A program made the translations under genes and the position numbers. Under the pieces are notes generated by a model that worked only from the letters and a program-made list of their open reading frames with translations, did not search any database and was not told the DNA's origin. Below are positions 50,931 through 59,557 of a DNA stretch of 64,000 bases, in pieces. Each line of letters starts with the position of its first letter. The stretch's first letter is position 1. Source of the stretch: an uncultured Clostridia bacterium (GTDB lineage: Bacteria; Bacillota; Clostridia; UMGS1810); NCBI GenBank assembly GCA_934500705.1, contig CAKSTI010000001.1, positions 62,001 through 126,000 of the forward strand. The letters are read 5' to 3'.

Positions 50931-50973
50931 TCTAAACTAACTATATGGTATATCACAAAGCGGATTTTGTCAA
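50931..50973 (-). promoter_or_regulatory. copA promoter with GTTAGTTTAGA element
   Basis: On the minus strand: TTGACA (50968-50973), 17-base spacer, and a weak -10 TACCAT (50945-50950). GTTAGTTTAGA occupies 50931-50941, just after the -10, where a repressor would block initiation. The same 10-base core occurs at the feo promoter. Confidence 0.5.
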
Positions 50974-50991
50974 TAGTACAATTTCCATATA

Positions 50992-51020
50992 TTGATACTT
51001 GATATAGTCCGATATATATA
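50992..51020 (+). promoter_or_regulatory. Possible promoter of the second SLH gene
   Basis: TTGATA (50992-50997), 17-base spacer, TATATA (51015-51020). It would give a leader of about 100 bases before the GTG start, in a very A/T-rich stretch. Confidence 0.5.
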
Positions 51021-51130
51021 GTATTATATCCTTGACGGTTGACATAATGCCAAAAAATTTAATTTTTAAATTACGTCATTATGATACCGGAGAAGGCAGA
51101 CATACTGCAAATATAAAAGGAGGATTTACA

Positions 51131-53698
51131 GTGTCAAAATTCAAGAATGTTATCTCCGCATTGTCAATCGCTTCAATACTGACATCATCTTCTGCCGGCT
51201 TAGTTTTCGCCTCCGTACCCTCAGACGTAATCGGTACGGAATATAAGGACGCAGTGCAGGTTTTAAGTGCGCTCGGCATTATGGTCGGAGACGGCGGAAC
51301 GGGACTTTTCAGACCGACGGACGAAATTAAGCGTTCCGAGGTTACAAAGGTTGCCGTTGCACTCAAAGGACTGAGCGACGTGGCATTGTCATCGGCTTCC
51401 GGCTCCAACTTCCTCGACGTGGCAAACGACCACTGGGCAAAGGGTTATATTAATGTAGGTACGACCGAAGGTCTTATCATCGGTGACGGCGACGGCAATT
51501 TCAGACCCAATGACCGTGTAACCTATGCCGAAGCTGTAACAATGCTTATCCGTGCCCTGGGTTATGAACCCCAGGCGGCATCAAAGGGCGGTTATCCCAC
51601 GGGATATATGGTTACCGCATCTTCTAACGGCCTTACCAAGGGTGTTTCATCATCTGCAAGCAAGGCAATAAACAGAGGCGACGTTGCAGAGCTCGCAAAA
51701 AACGCACTCACAATTAAGCTGATGGAACAGGTAAACTACGGAAACAGCATTAAATATGAAGTAGTGGAAAAAACTCTGCTTTCCGACAGACTTGATGTAG
51801 ACTTTGTCGAAGGCAGTGTAACCGCCATAGGCAATACGTCGATTGACGGTTCGAGCGTTGATAAAAGCAAAATCAAAATCGATGGCAAACTCTACAACAT
51901 CGGAAATGCCGACGTGAGAAATCTCCTCGGATTTAACGTTGAAGCATATATCGCCAAGGGCGACAGCGGCAAGAGAGATACTCTCCTCGTTGCTCAGGCG
52001 GCAGAAGGTCAAAACACCGTGCTTGAAATAAGCGCAGATGACCTCAACTCCGTAGATGCGTCTTCAAGTTCAAAGTCGATTAAATACACAGTCGGCGGCA
52101 AGACACAGAAGGCAACTGTTTTAAATAACGCAACCGTTATGTATAACGGCAAAAAGGGCGACTGGGACGACCTTAAAATGATTGATTCCGGTTCGATAGT
52201 ACTTCTCGACTCGGAAAAGAACGGAAAATATAACATAGCGTTTATAAACGAAACCGTAAACTATGTTGTAGACGAGGTATCCTCATCATCGCACCGTGTT
52301 TCCGACAAGTATGACCAGGGCTCAATCGTCCTCGACCCCGACGATGGCGACATCAGCTATATCATTGACAAAAACAATGAGCTGATAGAGGCAAAAGACC
52401 TTGAAGAATGGGACGTAGTGACGCTTACCGTAAGCAAGGACGGCAGTCTTATATACGGAACGGTTATTCAAAATCCCATCGAGGGCAAAATTGAAGAAAC
52501 AGACAGCGAAAGCGTTTATATTGACGGTAAAAAATATAAAATAGCCGCAAGCTATCCCCACTCCTTAAAAATCGGCGACGAGGGAACATTCTATCTCGAT
52601 GCCGAAGAAAAAATAGCCGCATACAGTGAGGACAAGACTGCCGGTAAAAACTATGCTTATCTTGCCGATATGGATATTGAAAAGGGACTTAGCGGCAAAC
52701 TGAAATTCAAGCTGTTTACCAAAGACGGCGAAACTCTGACATTAAACGGTGCAAGCAGAGTAACGGTAAACGACACCGGAAGTCTTAAAGACAATTCCGT
52801 AATAAATGCCATCGGTGCAAAAGGTCAACTCATAACCTACGAGCTTAACTCAAAGGGCGAAGTATACAAGGTTAAAACAGTTGCATCTTCCTCCGAGATT
52901 GATGAGGACAAGTTTGTACGCAACTTCACTGAGGACAGCGTGGTGTACAATTCCTCGTCATCAAAACTTCTTGCAAGTGCAATGAATGTAAAGGTTGCTC
53001 CCGGTACAATAGTATTTGACATACCGTCAAATTCAAGCAGCACCGACGATTATGCGGTAAGAGACAGCTCCTTCTTTGTGGACGGAGGAAAGTACGATAT
53101 ATCTGTTTACGACGTGAGAGAAAACCTTACCGCAGGCGTTATAATTGTTACAAACTCCGACAGCAAAGCATCGGAAGAAGCGTCCATTGCAGTTGTTGAC
53201 AAAATAACAAACGCTAAAAACGACAAGGGCGAGGACGTAGAAAGGCTGTATGCTTATCAGGACGGAAAGAGCGTAGTTCTCTACTCCACCAAGAGCGGAA
53301 TATTTACCAAAAACGGTTCCAACAAGCTCGAAAGCGGAGATATAATCCAGTATAAGACAAACAGCAGCGGAGAAGTTGACGGAATTAACGTTCTGTTTGA
53401 TATGAGAGACTCCAAAACCGAAAAGAGCGTAAAGCACTCCGCAAATATGACAACCGAGTACGGAAAGATTATAAAGAAATTCTCCGACTCCTTCAATCTC
53501 CAAGTAAACGACGGTGCCGTAAATAACTATGCAATAGGAAAAGCTGACATCTATATTGTAGAAACTGTGAAATCAAATGTAAAAATCAGCGTTGGTGACT
53601 CATCTGATATTCAGAAGTACGACAGCGCAAAACCCGAAAGAGTATTCGTAAGACTTTACAAAGATGAAGTTAAAGAAATAGTTATAGTAAGAGAGTAG
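51131..53698 (+). CDS. SLH-domain cell-surface protein (large)
   Basis: About 855 residues. A signal peptide (residues 1-~28, ending VFASV) is followed by three SLH repeats: one at ~35-80 (VLSALGIMVGDGGTGLFRPT), a canonical one at ~90-145 (WAKGYINVGTTEGLIIGDGD, then NFRPNDRVTYAEA) and a third at ~150-195. The remaining ~650 residues are beta-rich with repeated Lys/Asp/Ser stretches, typical of S-layer subunits. GTG 51131 follows AGGAGG; a start at 51032 would add 33 residues with no signal character. It is a likely S-layer or abundant wall protein. Confidence 0.85.
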   Translation: MSKFKNVISALSIASILTSSSAGLVFASVPSDVIGTEYKDAVQVLSALGIMVGDGGTGLFRPTDEIKRSEVTKVAVALKGLSDVALSSASGSNFLDVANDHWAKGYINVGTTEGLIIGDGDGNFRPNDRVTYAEAVTMLIRALGYEPQAASKGGYPTGYMVTASSNGLTKGVSSSASKAINRGDVAELAKNALTIKLMEQVNYGNSIKYEVVEKTLLSDRLDVDFVEGSVTAIGNTSIDGSSVDKSKIKIDGKLYNIGNADVRNLLGFNVEAYIAKGDSGKRDTLLVAQAAEGQNTVLEISADDLNSVDASSSSKSIKYTVGGKTQKATVLNNATVMYNGKKGDWDDLKMIDSGSIVLLDSEKNGKYNIAFINETVNYVVDEVSSSSHRVSDKYDQGSIVLDPDDGDISYIIDKNNELIEAKDLEEWDVVTLTVSKDGSLIYGTVIQNPIEGKIEETDSESVYIDGKKYKIAASYPHSLKIGDEGTFYLDAEEKIAAYSEDKTAGKNYAYLADMDIEKGLSGKLKFKLFTKDGETLTLNGASRVTVNDTGSLKDNSVINAIGAKGQLITYELNSKGEVYKVKTVASSSEIDEDKFVRNFTEDSVVYNSSSSKLLASAMNVKVAPGTIVFDIPSNSSSTDDYAVRDSSFFVDGGKYDISVYDVRENLTAGVIIVTNSDSKASEEASIAVVDKITNAKNDKGEDVERLYAYQDGKSVVLYSTKSGIFTKNGSNKLESGDIIQYKTNSSGEVDGINVLFDMRDSKTEKSVKHSANMTTEYGKIIKKFSDSFNLQVNDGAVNNYAIGKADIYIVETVKSNVKISVGDSSDIQKYDSAKPERVFVRLYKDEVKEIVIVRE

Positions 53699-53707
53699 TT
53701 AATAAAG

Positions 53708-53745
53708 AGCACGCCGCCGGGCAAAATATCCGGCGGCGTGCTGAT
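53708..53745 (+). terminator. Terminator after the large SLH gene
   Basis: AGCACGCCGCCGG pairs perfectly with CCGGCGGCGTGCT around a 9-base loop and is followed by GATTTTAT. It also lies at the end of the convergent manA gene. Confidence 0.85.
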
Positions 53746-53746
53746 T

Positions 53747-54709
53747 TTATACATATGAAAGAATAAAACTGCACTTTCCGCAGACGGTATAATCGGCATT
53801 CTGCGCCGGAATAAACACCGTGTCACCCTTTTTGAGTTCGAGTTCACATTCGTCCATTTTCAGAGTGCAATTTCCGTCAACGAGCGTTATGCTCCTGAAA
53901 CTGTCGTCCGTGATTTTAAAGTCAGCCTTTTTATCAACGCTTATTTCCTCACTTGTAAAATATTTGCACGACGCTATCGGCTTAACACTGTAAGTCCCGC
54001 AATCTTTGACTTCCATCTCCGGCGAGGTTTGCGGTTTTGCTTTAAGGTCGGAAACGTCAATCGCTTTATCAATGTGCAGCGGTCTTGTTTTGCCGTCCGC
54101 TCCCACTCTGCCGTAATCGTAAACACGGTAGGTAACGTTTGAGTTTTGCTGAATTTCGCATATCACAATTCCGGCTCCTATTGCGTGGACTGTGCCGGGC
54201 GTTACAAAGAAAACATCGCCCTTTTTGACCTTCACGCAGTTAAGAACATCAATCAGCGTGTTGTTTTTAATCCGCTCACGGTATTCCTCTTTGGTTATAT
54301 CCTTGCAAAATCCATAGTACAGACACGCTCCCTCATCTGCCGAAAGAACATACCAAACCTCAGTTTTGCCGTACTGACCCTCATTTTTGAGGGCGTATTC
54401 GTCGCTTGGGTGAACCTGAACGGAAAGGTTTTGCTTTGCATCAATGAGTTTTACCAAAATGGGGAAAAACTCAAACTCTCTGCCCTTTTTGCCCAAAACG
54501 CCGTCGCCGTTTTTCTCGATGTACTGCGAAAGCGTAAGTCCGCAGTGCTCGCCGCTTGCAACGATGCTCTGACCGTCTTTGTGAGTCGAAAGCTCCCAGC
54601 TTTCGGCAACACGGTCAAAGTCACAGTCTTTGCCGTACTCCGCTCGCAGTTTGGTTCCGCCCCACAGGTAATCTTTAAATGCAGGTTTCAGTAAAACCGG
54701 TTCATTCAT
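53747..54709 (-). CDS. manA: Class I mannose-6-phosphate isomerase
   Basis: About 320 residues. It interconverts mannose-6-phosphate and fructose-6-phosphate. Zinc ligands are visible in LSVQVHPSDEYA and GKTEVWYVL, with a further His in FFVTPGTVHAIGAG. It is the short (~320-residue) Bacillota type. ATG 54709 lies 9 bases after AGGAGG; the TTG at 54727 overlaps this site. It follows the GH31 gene and overlaps its end region, suggesting that sugars released by GH31 feed into glycolysis. Confidence 0.9.
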   Translation of the reverse strand: MNEPVLLKPAFKDYLWGGTKLRAEYGKDCDFDRVAESWELSTHKDGQSIVASGEHCGLTLSQYIEKNGDGVLGKKGREFEFFPILVKLIDAKQNLSVQVHPSDEYALKNEGQYGKTEVWYVLSADEGACLYYGFCKDITKEEYRERIKNNTLIDVLNCVKVKKGDVFFVTPGTVHAIGAGIVICEIQQNSNVTYRVYDYGRVGADGKTRPLHIDKAIDVSDLKAKPQTSPEMEVKDCGTYSVKPIASCKYFTSEEISVDKKADFKITDDSFRSITLVDGNCTLKMDECELELKKGDTVFIPAQNADYTVCGKCSFILSYV

Positions 54710-54723
54710 ATCATATGTCCTCC

Positions 54724-56244
54724 TCAATCAATTTTTTCAAATCTCGGCAGGCAGTCTATCGGTGCGCTGACCGTAACTTTGCCGCCGTCATATATTTTTC
54801 CGTCAACATAACGCCACTTGCCGCTTGGGAGTTTGACTTCTCTTGTGACAGCGCCTTTTTTGAGCACCGGCGCAACAATCAGATTGCTGCCCAGTACAAA
54901 CTGGTCGGTAACGGTTTCAAAACCTTCACCCGGAAATTCATATTCCATACTGCGCATTATCGGCTCGCCAGTTTTTGCGGCGTTCTTTGCAAGCGAAACA
55001 ATTAAATCGGCGTACTCTCCGTGCAGTTCGGTTAGTTTTTTTGCCGTTTTAAAGTTTTCGGACGACAAAATGCGCTTCGGCGATATGGAGAACTGCATCA
55101 TCGGGCACAATACGCTCACTGCAAGCCAACGCAGATAGAGTTCTTCGTCAACACTGCCCTGACCTTGTTTAAAATATCCGCAGTCACCGCCGCCGACCAT
55201 ATCCGGGCAGCCAAAGAAATAACCGAGAATACCCTGTTGGAGCATATTCGGGATAAGCATACCTATACCGTCATTGTGTTCCCAGGACGGGGCTTTGTCT
55301 TGAAGTCTGCATACAAGAGGCTGACCTCCGCAGTTCCACACACAGCGCAGTTCGTTATACTCAAACTGTGCGGCAAATCTGTCAAAAGCCGCAGTGTGCT
55401 CGCACGCCTCGCACTGCATATATGTTTTGTCATCTTTGCGGTATAAATACGCACCGCCCGCATCAAATTTAAATCCGTCCACGCCGTATTTGTCCATAAC
55501 GCCTTTGAGCTTGCCATAAAACCACTCGCAGGCTTTTGGATTGGTGAGGTCAAGTATGCACGAAAATCCGTTCCACCACTCTCTGACAGCCACTTTTCCG
55601 TCCTTGTCCCTTATGAGATAATCGGTGTTTTTTATTGCACGGTAGCAATCGCTGTCCGGCGAAATATGCGGCGTTATCCAGAGCATTACTTTAAATCCGA
55701 GAGAATGAAGCTCATCTACCATTTTCTTTGGATTTTGGAACTTTCTTGCGCAAAAATCGTAGTCGCCGTAGTCAGGTGCCCAGCCTTCGTCAATCATCAG
55801 TATTCCCGGCTCCATACCTTCATCAACAAGTGAGCGAGCATACTCCAGAATTTGTTTTTCGTTCTGGTTATACATAAGCTCGATCCACGTGTTGTACTGC
55901 GGTGCTCTTAAAAACTGCTCGTTCGGTATTCTGCCGTCAGCCGAAAAACATCTCCTTGCGGCGTCCGCCTGCGCCCCTTTAAGCGTGCCGAAACCTGAAA
56001 ACAGTTTTACCTCCGCCGGTCCGTCAGCGTTTATCTCTCCGTTCTTAAAGGTTATTTCAAACGGTTTGTCACTGCATATGTACCTGCCCTTGCTTGATAT
56101 GAAAAGCGGCGAATACTGGTCGCTCACTCCTTCTCCGGTTATAAGATTGACAGTCAGCTTATCGTCCTTGCCGACGGGAAACTTTCTTCCCATATGGACA
56201 ACGCCGCCGTACCAATATTCATTGTCAAGAAATTGTGTATTCAT
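54724..56244 (-). CDS. Glycoside hydrolase family 31 enzyme
   Basis: A 506-residue enzyme of the GH31 (alpha-glucosidase/xylosidase-like) family. The catalytic nucleophile Asp is in VDGFKFDAGG, and the barrel shows PGILMIDEGWAP and VMLWITPHISPD, with the later DMVGGGDCGYF. It is shorter than classic GH31 enzymes (~650+ residues), with a reduced N-terminal domain, and has no signal peptide. Exact linkage is unknown. It has a good promoter and a TGTAC-N4-GTACA palindrome in its leader, and it precedes manA. Confidence 0.82.
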   Translation of the reverse strand: MNTQFLDNEYWYGGVVHMGRKFPVGKDDKLTVNLITGEGVSDQYSPLFISSKGRYICSDKPFEITFKNGEINADGPAEVKLFSGFGTLKGAQADAARRCFSADGRIPNEQFLRAPQYNTWIELMYNQNEKQILEYARSLVDEGMEPGILMIDEGWAPDYGDYDFCARKFQNPKKMVDELHSLGFKVMLWITPHISPDSDCYRAIKNTDYLIRDKDGKVAVREWWNGFSCILDLTNPKACEWFYGKLKGVMDKYGVDGFKFDAGGAYLYRKDDKTYMQCEACEHTAAFDRFAAQFEYNELRCVWNCGGQPLVCRLQDKAPSWEHNDGIGMLIPNMLQQGILGYFFGCPDMVGGGDCGYFKQGQGSVDEELYLRWLAVSVLCPMMQFSISPKRILSSENFKTAKKLTELHGEYADLIVSLAKNAAKTGEPIMRSMEYEFPGEGFETVTDQFVLGSNLIVAPVLKKGAVTREVKLPSGKWRYVDGKIYDGGKVTVSAPIDCLPRFEKID

Positions 56245-56260
56245 TGCAACGCTCCTTTTC

Positions 56261-56302
56261 TGTACTTTCGTACATTATACCAGTTTAAAATCCAAAAGGC
56301 AA
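56261..56302 (-). promoter_or_regulatory. Promoter and leader palindrome of the GH31-manA operon
   Basis: On the minus strand: TTGCCT (56297-56302), 17-base spacer, TATAAT (56274-56279). TGTAC-TTTC-GTACA (56261-56274) abuts the -10 and may be an operator. Confidence 0.65.
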
Positions 56303-56325
56303 TACTTAATTTGTAAAACAAAACC

Positions 56326-56354
56326 TTGAAATTTTCCGCTAAGTATGGTAATAT
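56326..56354 (+). promoter_or_regulatory. Promoter of the Lrp-aminotransferase operon
   Basis: TTGAAA (56326-56331), 17-base spacer, TAATAT (56349-56354), about 34 bases before the Lrp ATG. It is divergent from the GH31 promoter. Confidence 0.65.
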
Positions 56355-56387
56355 GTTTACTAAGTAATTATGAAAGGACTGATATTT

Positions 56388-56867
56388 ATGGAAAAAATAC
56401 TTTCAATTCTCGAAAACGATTGCAATACGCCGCTTGAACAGATTGCACTTCTCACCGGTCTGACGGTTGAGGAGGCGGCGGCGCAGATAGATAAGCTGAA
56501 AAAGGATAAAATTCTTCTCGGCAACAAGAGCATAATCAACTGGGAAAAGACAAACAAAGAATTTGTAACCGCACTCATTGAACTTAAAGTAACTCCGCAA
56601 AGAGGTGAAGGCTTTGACAAAATTGCGGAAAAAATATACAAATTCCCCGAAGTAAAGTCCGTCTACCTTATGGCAGGCTCATACGACCTCACCGTTATTG
56701 TCGAGCGCAAAACAATGAAAGAGGTTGCCTGGTTCGTTGCCAACCGCCTTGCGCCGATGGACTGCGTTGTGAGCACCGGGACACACTTTGTTCTTAAAAA
56801 ATATAAAGACGCAGGCGTTATATTTGACGATGATGAAAAGGATACAAGGCAGGTAATTACACTATGA
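56388..56867 (+). CDS. Lrp/AsnC-family transcriptional regulator
   Basis: About 159 residues. The N-terminal HTH reads ILSILENDCNTPLEQIALLT with VEEAAAQIDKLKKDKI as the recognition part. The C-terminal RAM domain (KSVYLMAGSYDLTVIVERKT) binds amino acids in this family. ATG 56388 is 9 bases after AAAGGA; the ATG at 56370 overlaps that site. Its stop overlaps the aminotransferase start (ATGA), so it probably controls or senses that enzyme's substrate. Confidence 0.88.
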   Translation: MEKILSILENDCNTPLEQIALLTGLTVEEAAAQIDKLKKDKILLGNKSIINWEKTNKEFVTALIELKVTPQRGEGFDKIAEKIYKFPEVKSVYLMAGSYDLTVIVERKTMKEVAWFVANRLAPMDCVVSTGTHFVLKKYKDAGVIFDDDEKDTRQVITL

Positions 56868-58030
56868 GTAACTTTGACATTAACAAGTTTATAAACCCTA
56901 CTGTTATGGGGATGAAACCGTCAGGAATAAGGAAATTCTTTGACATTGTAAACACAATGGACGACGCTATATCTCTCGGCGTCGGCGAGCCGGACTTTAT
57001 TACCCCCTGGCACATAAGAGATGCCGGTATATATTCTCTCGAAAAGGGACGCACATATTATACGTCAAATTCCGGTCTTTTGGAGCTCAGGGATGAAATC
57101 TGCAACTATCTTAAAAAATTTGACCTCTCCTATAACTCTGACGAAGTTCTGGTAACCGTTGGCGGCAGTGAGGCTATTGACCTTGCTATGAGAACAATTC
57201 TCACACCGGGCGACGAGGTGATAATTCACGAGCCGTCGTTTGTATGCTACAAGCCGTGCGCCCTTATGGCAGGCGCAGTGCCGGTTGTTATTCAGACAAA
57301 GGCGGAGGACGGCTTTAAACTCAAAGGAAAAGACCTGCTCGAAAAAATCACCGACAGGACAAAACTGCTTGTTCTCTCCTATCCAAACAACCCCACGGGA
57401 GCCGTTATGACAAAAGAGGACTTGGAGGAAATTGCAAAAATTGTAATAGCTAAAAACATTATGGTTATCTCCGACGAGATATACGCCGAACTTACTTACA
57501 GCGGTAAGCACTGCTCCATTGCGAGCCTGCCCGGTATGAAGGAGCGCACGGTTGTTGTAAACGGATTTTCCAAGGCTTTTGCAATGACCGGCTGGCGTCT
57601 TGGCTATCTTGCGGCGGAAAAAACGCTTGCAAAGCAAATTACAAAAGTGCACCAGTATGCCATTATGTGCTCGCCCACAACAAGTCAGTATGCGGCAGTT
57701 GAGGCGCTCAAAAACGGCGAGGAGTCCATTAGGGCAATGGTTGCAGAGTACAGCGACAGGAGAAAAATAATAACCGACGGTTTTGACAAAATGGGATTTC
57801 CGTGCTTTTCGCCGAACGGAGCATTTTACATATTCCCGTCCATCAAGCGCAGCGGTTTGAGTTCGGAGGAATTTTGCGAGAGACTTCTGCGTGAAGAAAA
57901 GGTTGCTCTCGTTCCCGGAACGGCATTCGGCGAAAGCGGCGAGGGTTACGTGAGAGTATCGTATGCTTACAGCGTGGCGCAGATAAATGCGGCGCTTGAA
58001 AGAATTAAAAAATTTGCCGACAGAATATAG
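56864..58030 (+). CDS. Class I/II PLP-dependent aminotransferase
   Basis: A 388-residue aspartate-aminotransferase-fold enzyme. The PLP Lys is in VVNGFSKAFAMTGWRLGY; SYPNNPTGAVM, the ISDEIYAELTY loop and the C-terminal VRVSYAYS Arg are conserved. It is of the PatA/aromatic or aspartate type; the substrate is not certain. It is directly coupled to the Lrp regulator, an arrangement I know from other Clostridia. Confidence 0.9.
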   Translation: MSNFDINKFINPTVMGMKPSGIRKFFDIVNTMDDAISLGVGEPDFITPWHIRDAGIYSLEKGRTYYTSNSGLLELRDEICNYLKKFDLSYNSDEVLVTVGGSEAIDLAMRTILTPGDEVIIHEPSFVCYKPCALMAGAVPVVIQTKAEDGFKLKGKDLLEKITDRTKLLVLSYPNNPTGAVMTKEDLEEIAKIVIAKNIMVISDEIYAELTYSGKHCSIASLPGMKERTVVVNGFSKAFAMTGWRLGYLAAEKTLAKQITKVHQYAIMCSPTTSQYAAVEALKNGEESIRAMVAEYSDRRKIITDGFDKMGFPCFSPNGAFYIFPSIKRSGLSSEEFCERLLREEKVALVPGTAFGESGEGYVRVSYAYSVAQINAALERIKKFADRI

Positions 58031-58038
58031 GTGAAAAT

Positions 58039-58536
58039 ATGAGTTTTAATATAGTTATGGTTGAGCCGGAAATACCGCAAAATACGGGAAACGTGGCAAG
58101 AACCTGTGCAGTTACCGGTTCAAGACTGCACCTTGTAAAACCGCTTGGGTTCAACATTGATGACAAAAAGTTAAAGCGTGCCGGACTCGATTACTGGTAC
58201 GACCTGGATATTACGATTTATGAGAATTTAGACGATTTTTTTGCAAAGAATAAAGGCACGTTCTACTATGCGTCCACCAAAAGCCTTAACCGCTACACGG
58301 ACGTTAAGTTTAAAGACGGCGATTATATTTTGTTCGGCAAAGAAACGAAAGGGCTTGACGAGGGATTACTCAAAGCAAACAAGAACGACTGCATACGCAT
58401 ACCGATGCAAAAAGGTCAAAGAAGCTTGAACCTTTCGAATTCGGTTGCCATAATAATTTATGAAGCGCTCAGGCAGAACGACTTTTTTAATCTCGAAACA
58501 ACGGGACAGCTTACAAAATTCGATTGGCAGTATTAA
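58039..58536 (+). CDS. trmL: tRNA (cytidine(34)-2'-O)-methyltransferase TrmL
   Basis: A 165-residue SPOUT methyltransferase. It begins FNIVMVEPEIPQNTGNVART, with the motif GKETKGLDEGLL and the C-terminal knot IPMQKGQRSLNLSNSVAIII. It methylates the ribose of the wobble base in tRNA-Leu. It starts 8 bases after the aminotransferase stop. Confidence 0.93.
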   Translation: MSFNIVMVEPEIPQNTGNVARTCAVTGSRLHLVKPLGFNIDDKKLKRAGLDYWYDLDITIYENLDDFFAKNKGTFYYASTKSLNRYTDVKFKDGDYILFGKETKGLDEGLLKANKNDCIRIPMQKGQRSLNLSNSVAIIIYEALRQNDFFNLETTGQLTKFDWQY

Positions 58537-58547
58537 GGAGGATATTT

Positions 58548-59402
58548 ATGGACAAGATAAAGATTATCACCGACAGTGCATCGGACCTTTCGCTCGAAAC
58601 GGCGAAAAAGTACGGAATACACATAATACCTATCAACATTACCTTGGGCAGCAAAAGCGTCAAAGATAAGTACGAAATCTCAAACGAGCAGTTTTATGAG
58701 TATATGAAGTCCGGCAATGAGATACCCAAAACGTCGCAGATTACGGTTGCGGAGCACATTGACGAATTCAAAAAGTTTTCAGACGACTTCTCCGTAATTT
58801 ACGTTCCCATATCCTCAAAGGGCAGCGGAACGTATCAGAGCGCCGTAATTGCCCGTGAGACGATTTTGGAGGAAAACCCCGATGCGGACATCACAATAGT
58901 TGACCCTCTCCTGTTTTCATACGGTTACGGTTACTGGGTTATAGAGGCGGCAAAAATGGCAGATGCCGGCTGCGGTGTTGACGAAATAGTCGCAATGCTC
59001 AAAGACAGGTTTGCACGCACCGAGATAATTCTTTCCGTCGAAAGTCTTGATTATCTGCAAAAAGGCGGCAGAATAAGTCCGGCGGCAAAAATACTTGCCA
59101 ATGTGCTTGACATAAGCCCCATTCTCGCCATTGAGGACGGTCTTGTTATGAACAGGGACAAGGTTCGTGGCAGAAAAAAGATCATTGCAAAAATGGTTGA
59201 TATTGTAAACGAAAATGCCGACCACGACTGCGGTCAGAAAATAATCATTATGCAGGGTAACGTTCCCGAAAAGGCGGAAAAAATGAGGGAAACACTGCTT
59301 GAACGCACGGACTTTAAAGATACCGTAACTGCCGAAATAGGTCCTTGCATCGGTACTCACACCGGGCCGGGAGCTTTCGCATTTGTGTATCTTAAAAAGT
59401 AA
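58548..59402 (+). CDS. DegV-family fatty-acid-binding protein
   Basis: About 284 residues. It starts IKIITDSASDLSLE and has the fatty-acid-site SSKGSGTYQSA, SLDYLQKGGRISPA and the C-terminal IGTHTGPGAFAFVY, all DegV hallmarks. DegV/FakB proteins present fatty acids to the kinase FakA. ATG 58548 follows AAGGAGG, and its ribosome site overlaps the end of trmL. Confidence 0.92.
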   Translation: MDKIKIITDSASDLSLETAKKYGIHIIPINITLGSKSVKDKYEISNEQFYEYMKSGNEIPKTSQITVAEHIDEFKKFSDDFSVIYVPISSKGSGTYQSAVIARETILEENPDADITIVDPLLFSYGYGYWVIEAAKMADAGCGVDEIVAMLKDRFARTEIILSVESLDYLQKGGRISPAAKILANVLDISPILAIEDGLVMNRDKVRGRKKIIAKMVDIVNENADHDCGQKIIIMQGNVPEKAEKMRETLLERTDFKDTVTAEIGPCIGTHTGPGAFAFVYLKK

Positions 59403-59479
59403 GTATATAAAAATATACCAAAATTACCCTTTAAACTTATGCTAAACTTATATATTGGAGATATTTTTACTGAATTTGC

Positions 59480-59508
59480 TTGCAAAATTTGTAAAAATGT
59501 TATAAAAT
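59480..59508 (+). promoter_or_regulatory. Possible promoter of the pgk-tpiA-gpmI operon
   Basis: TTGCAA (59480-59485), 17-base spacer, TAAAAT (59503-59508), about 50 bases before the pgk ATG. The stretch from 59403 is A/T-rich and holds no reading of note. Confidence 0.5.
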
Positions 59509-59557
59509 ATACTTATCGATGCAGTTTACTTTAAAATTTTTATTTGAGGTGACAGAT

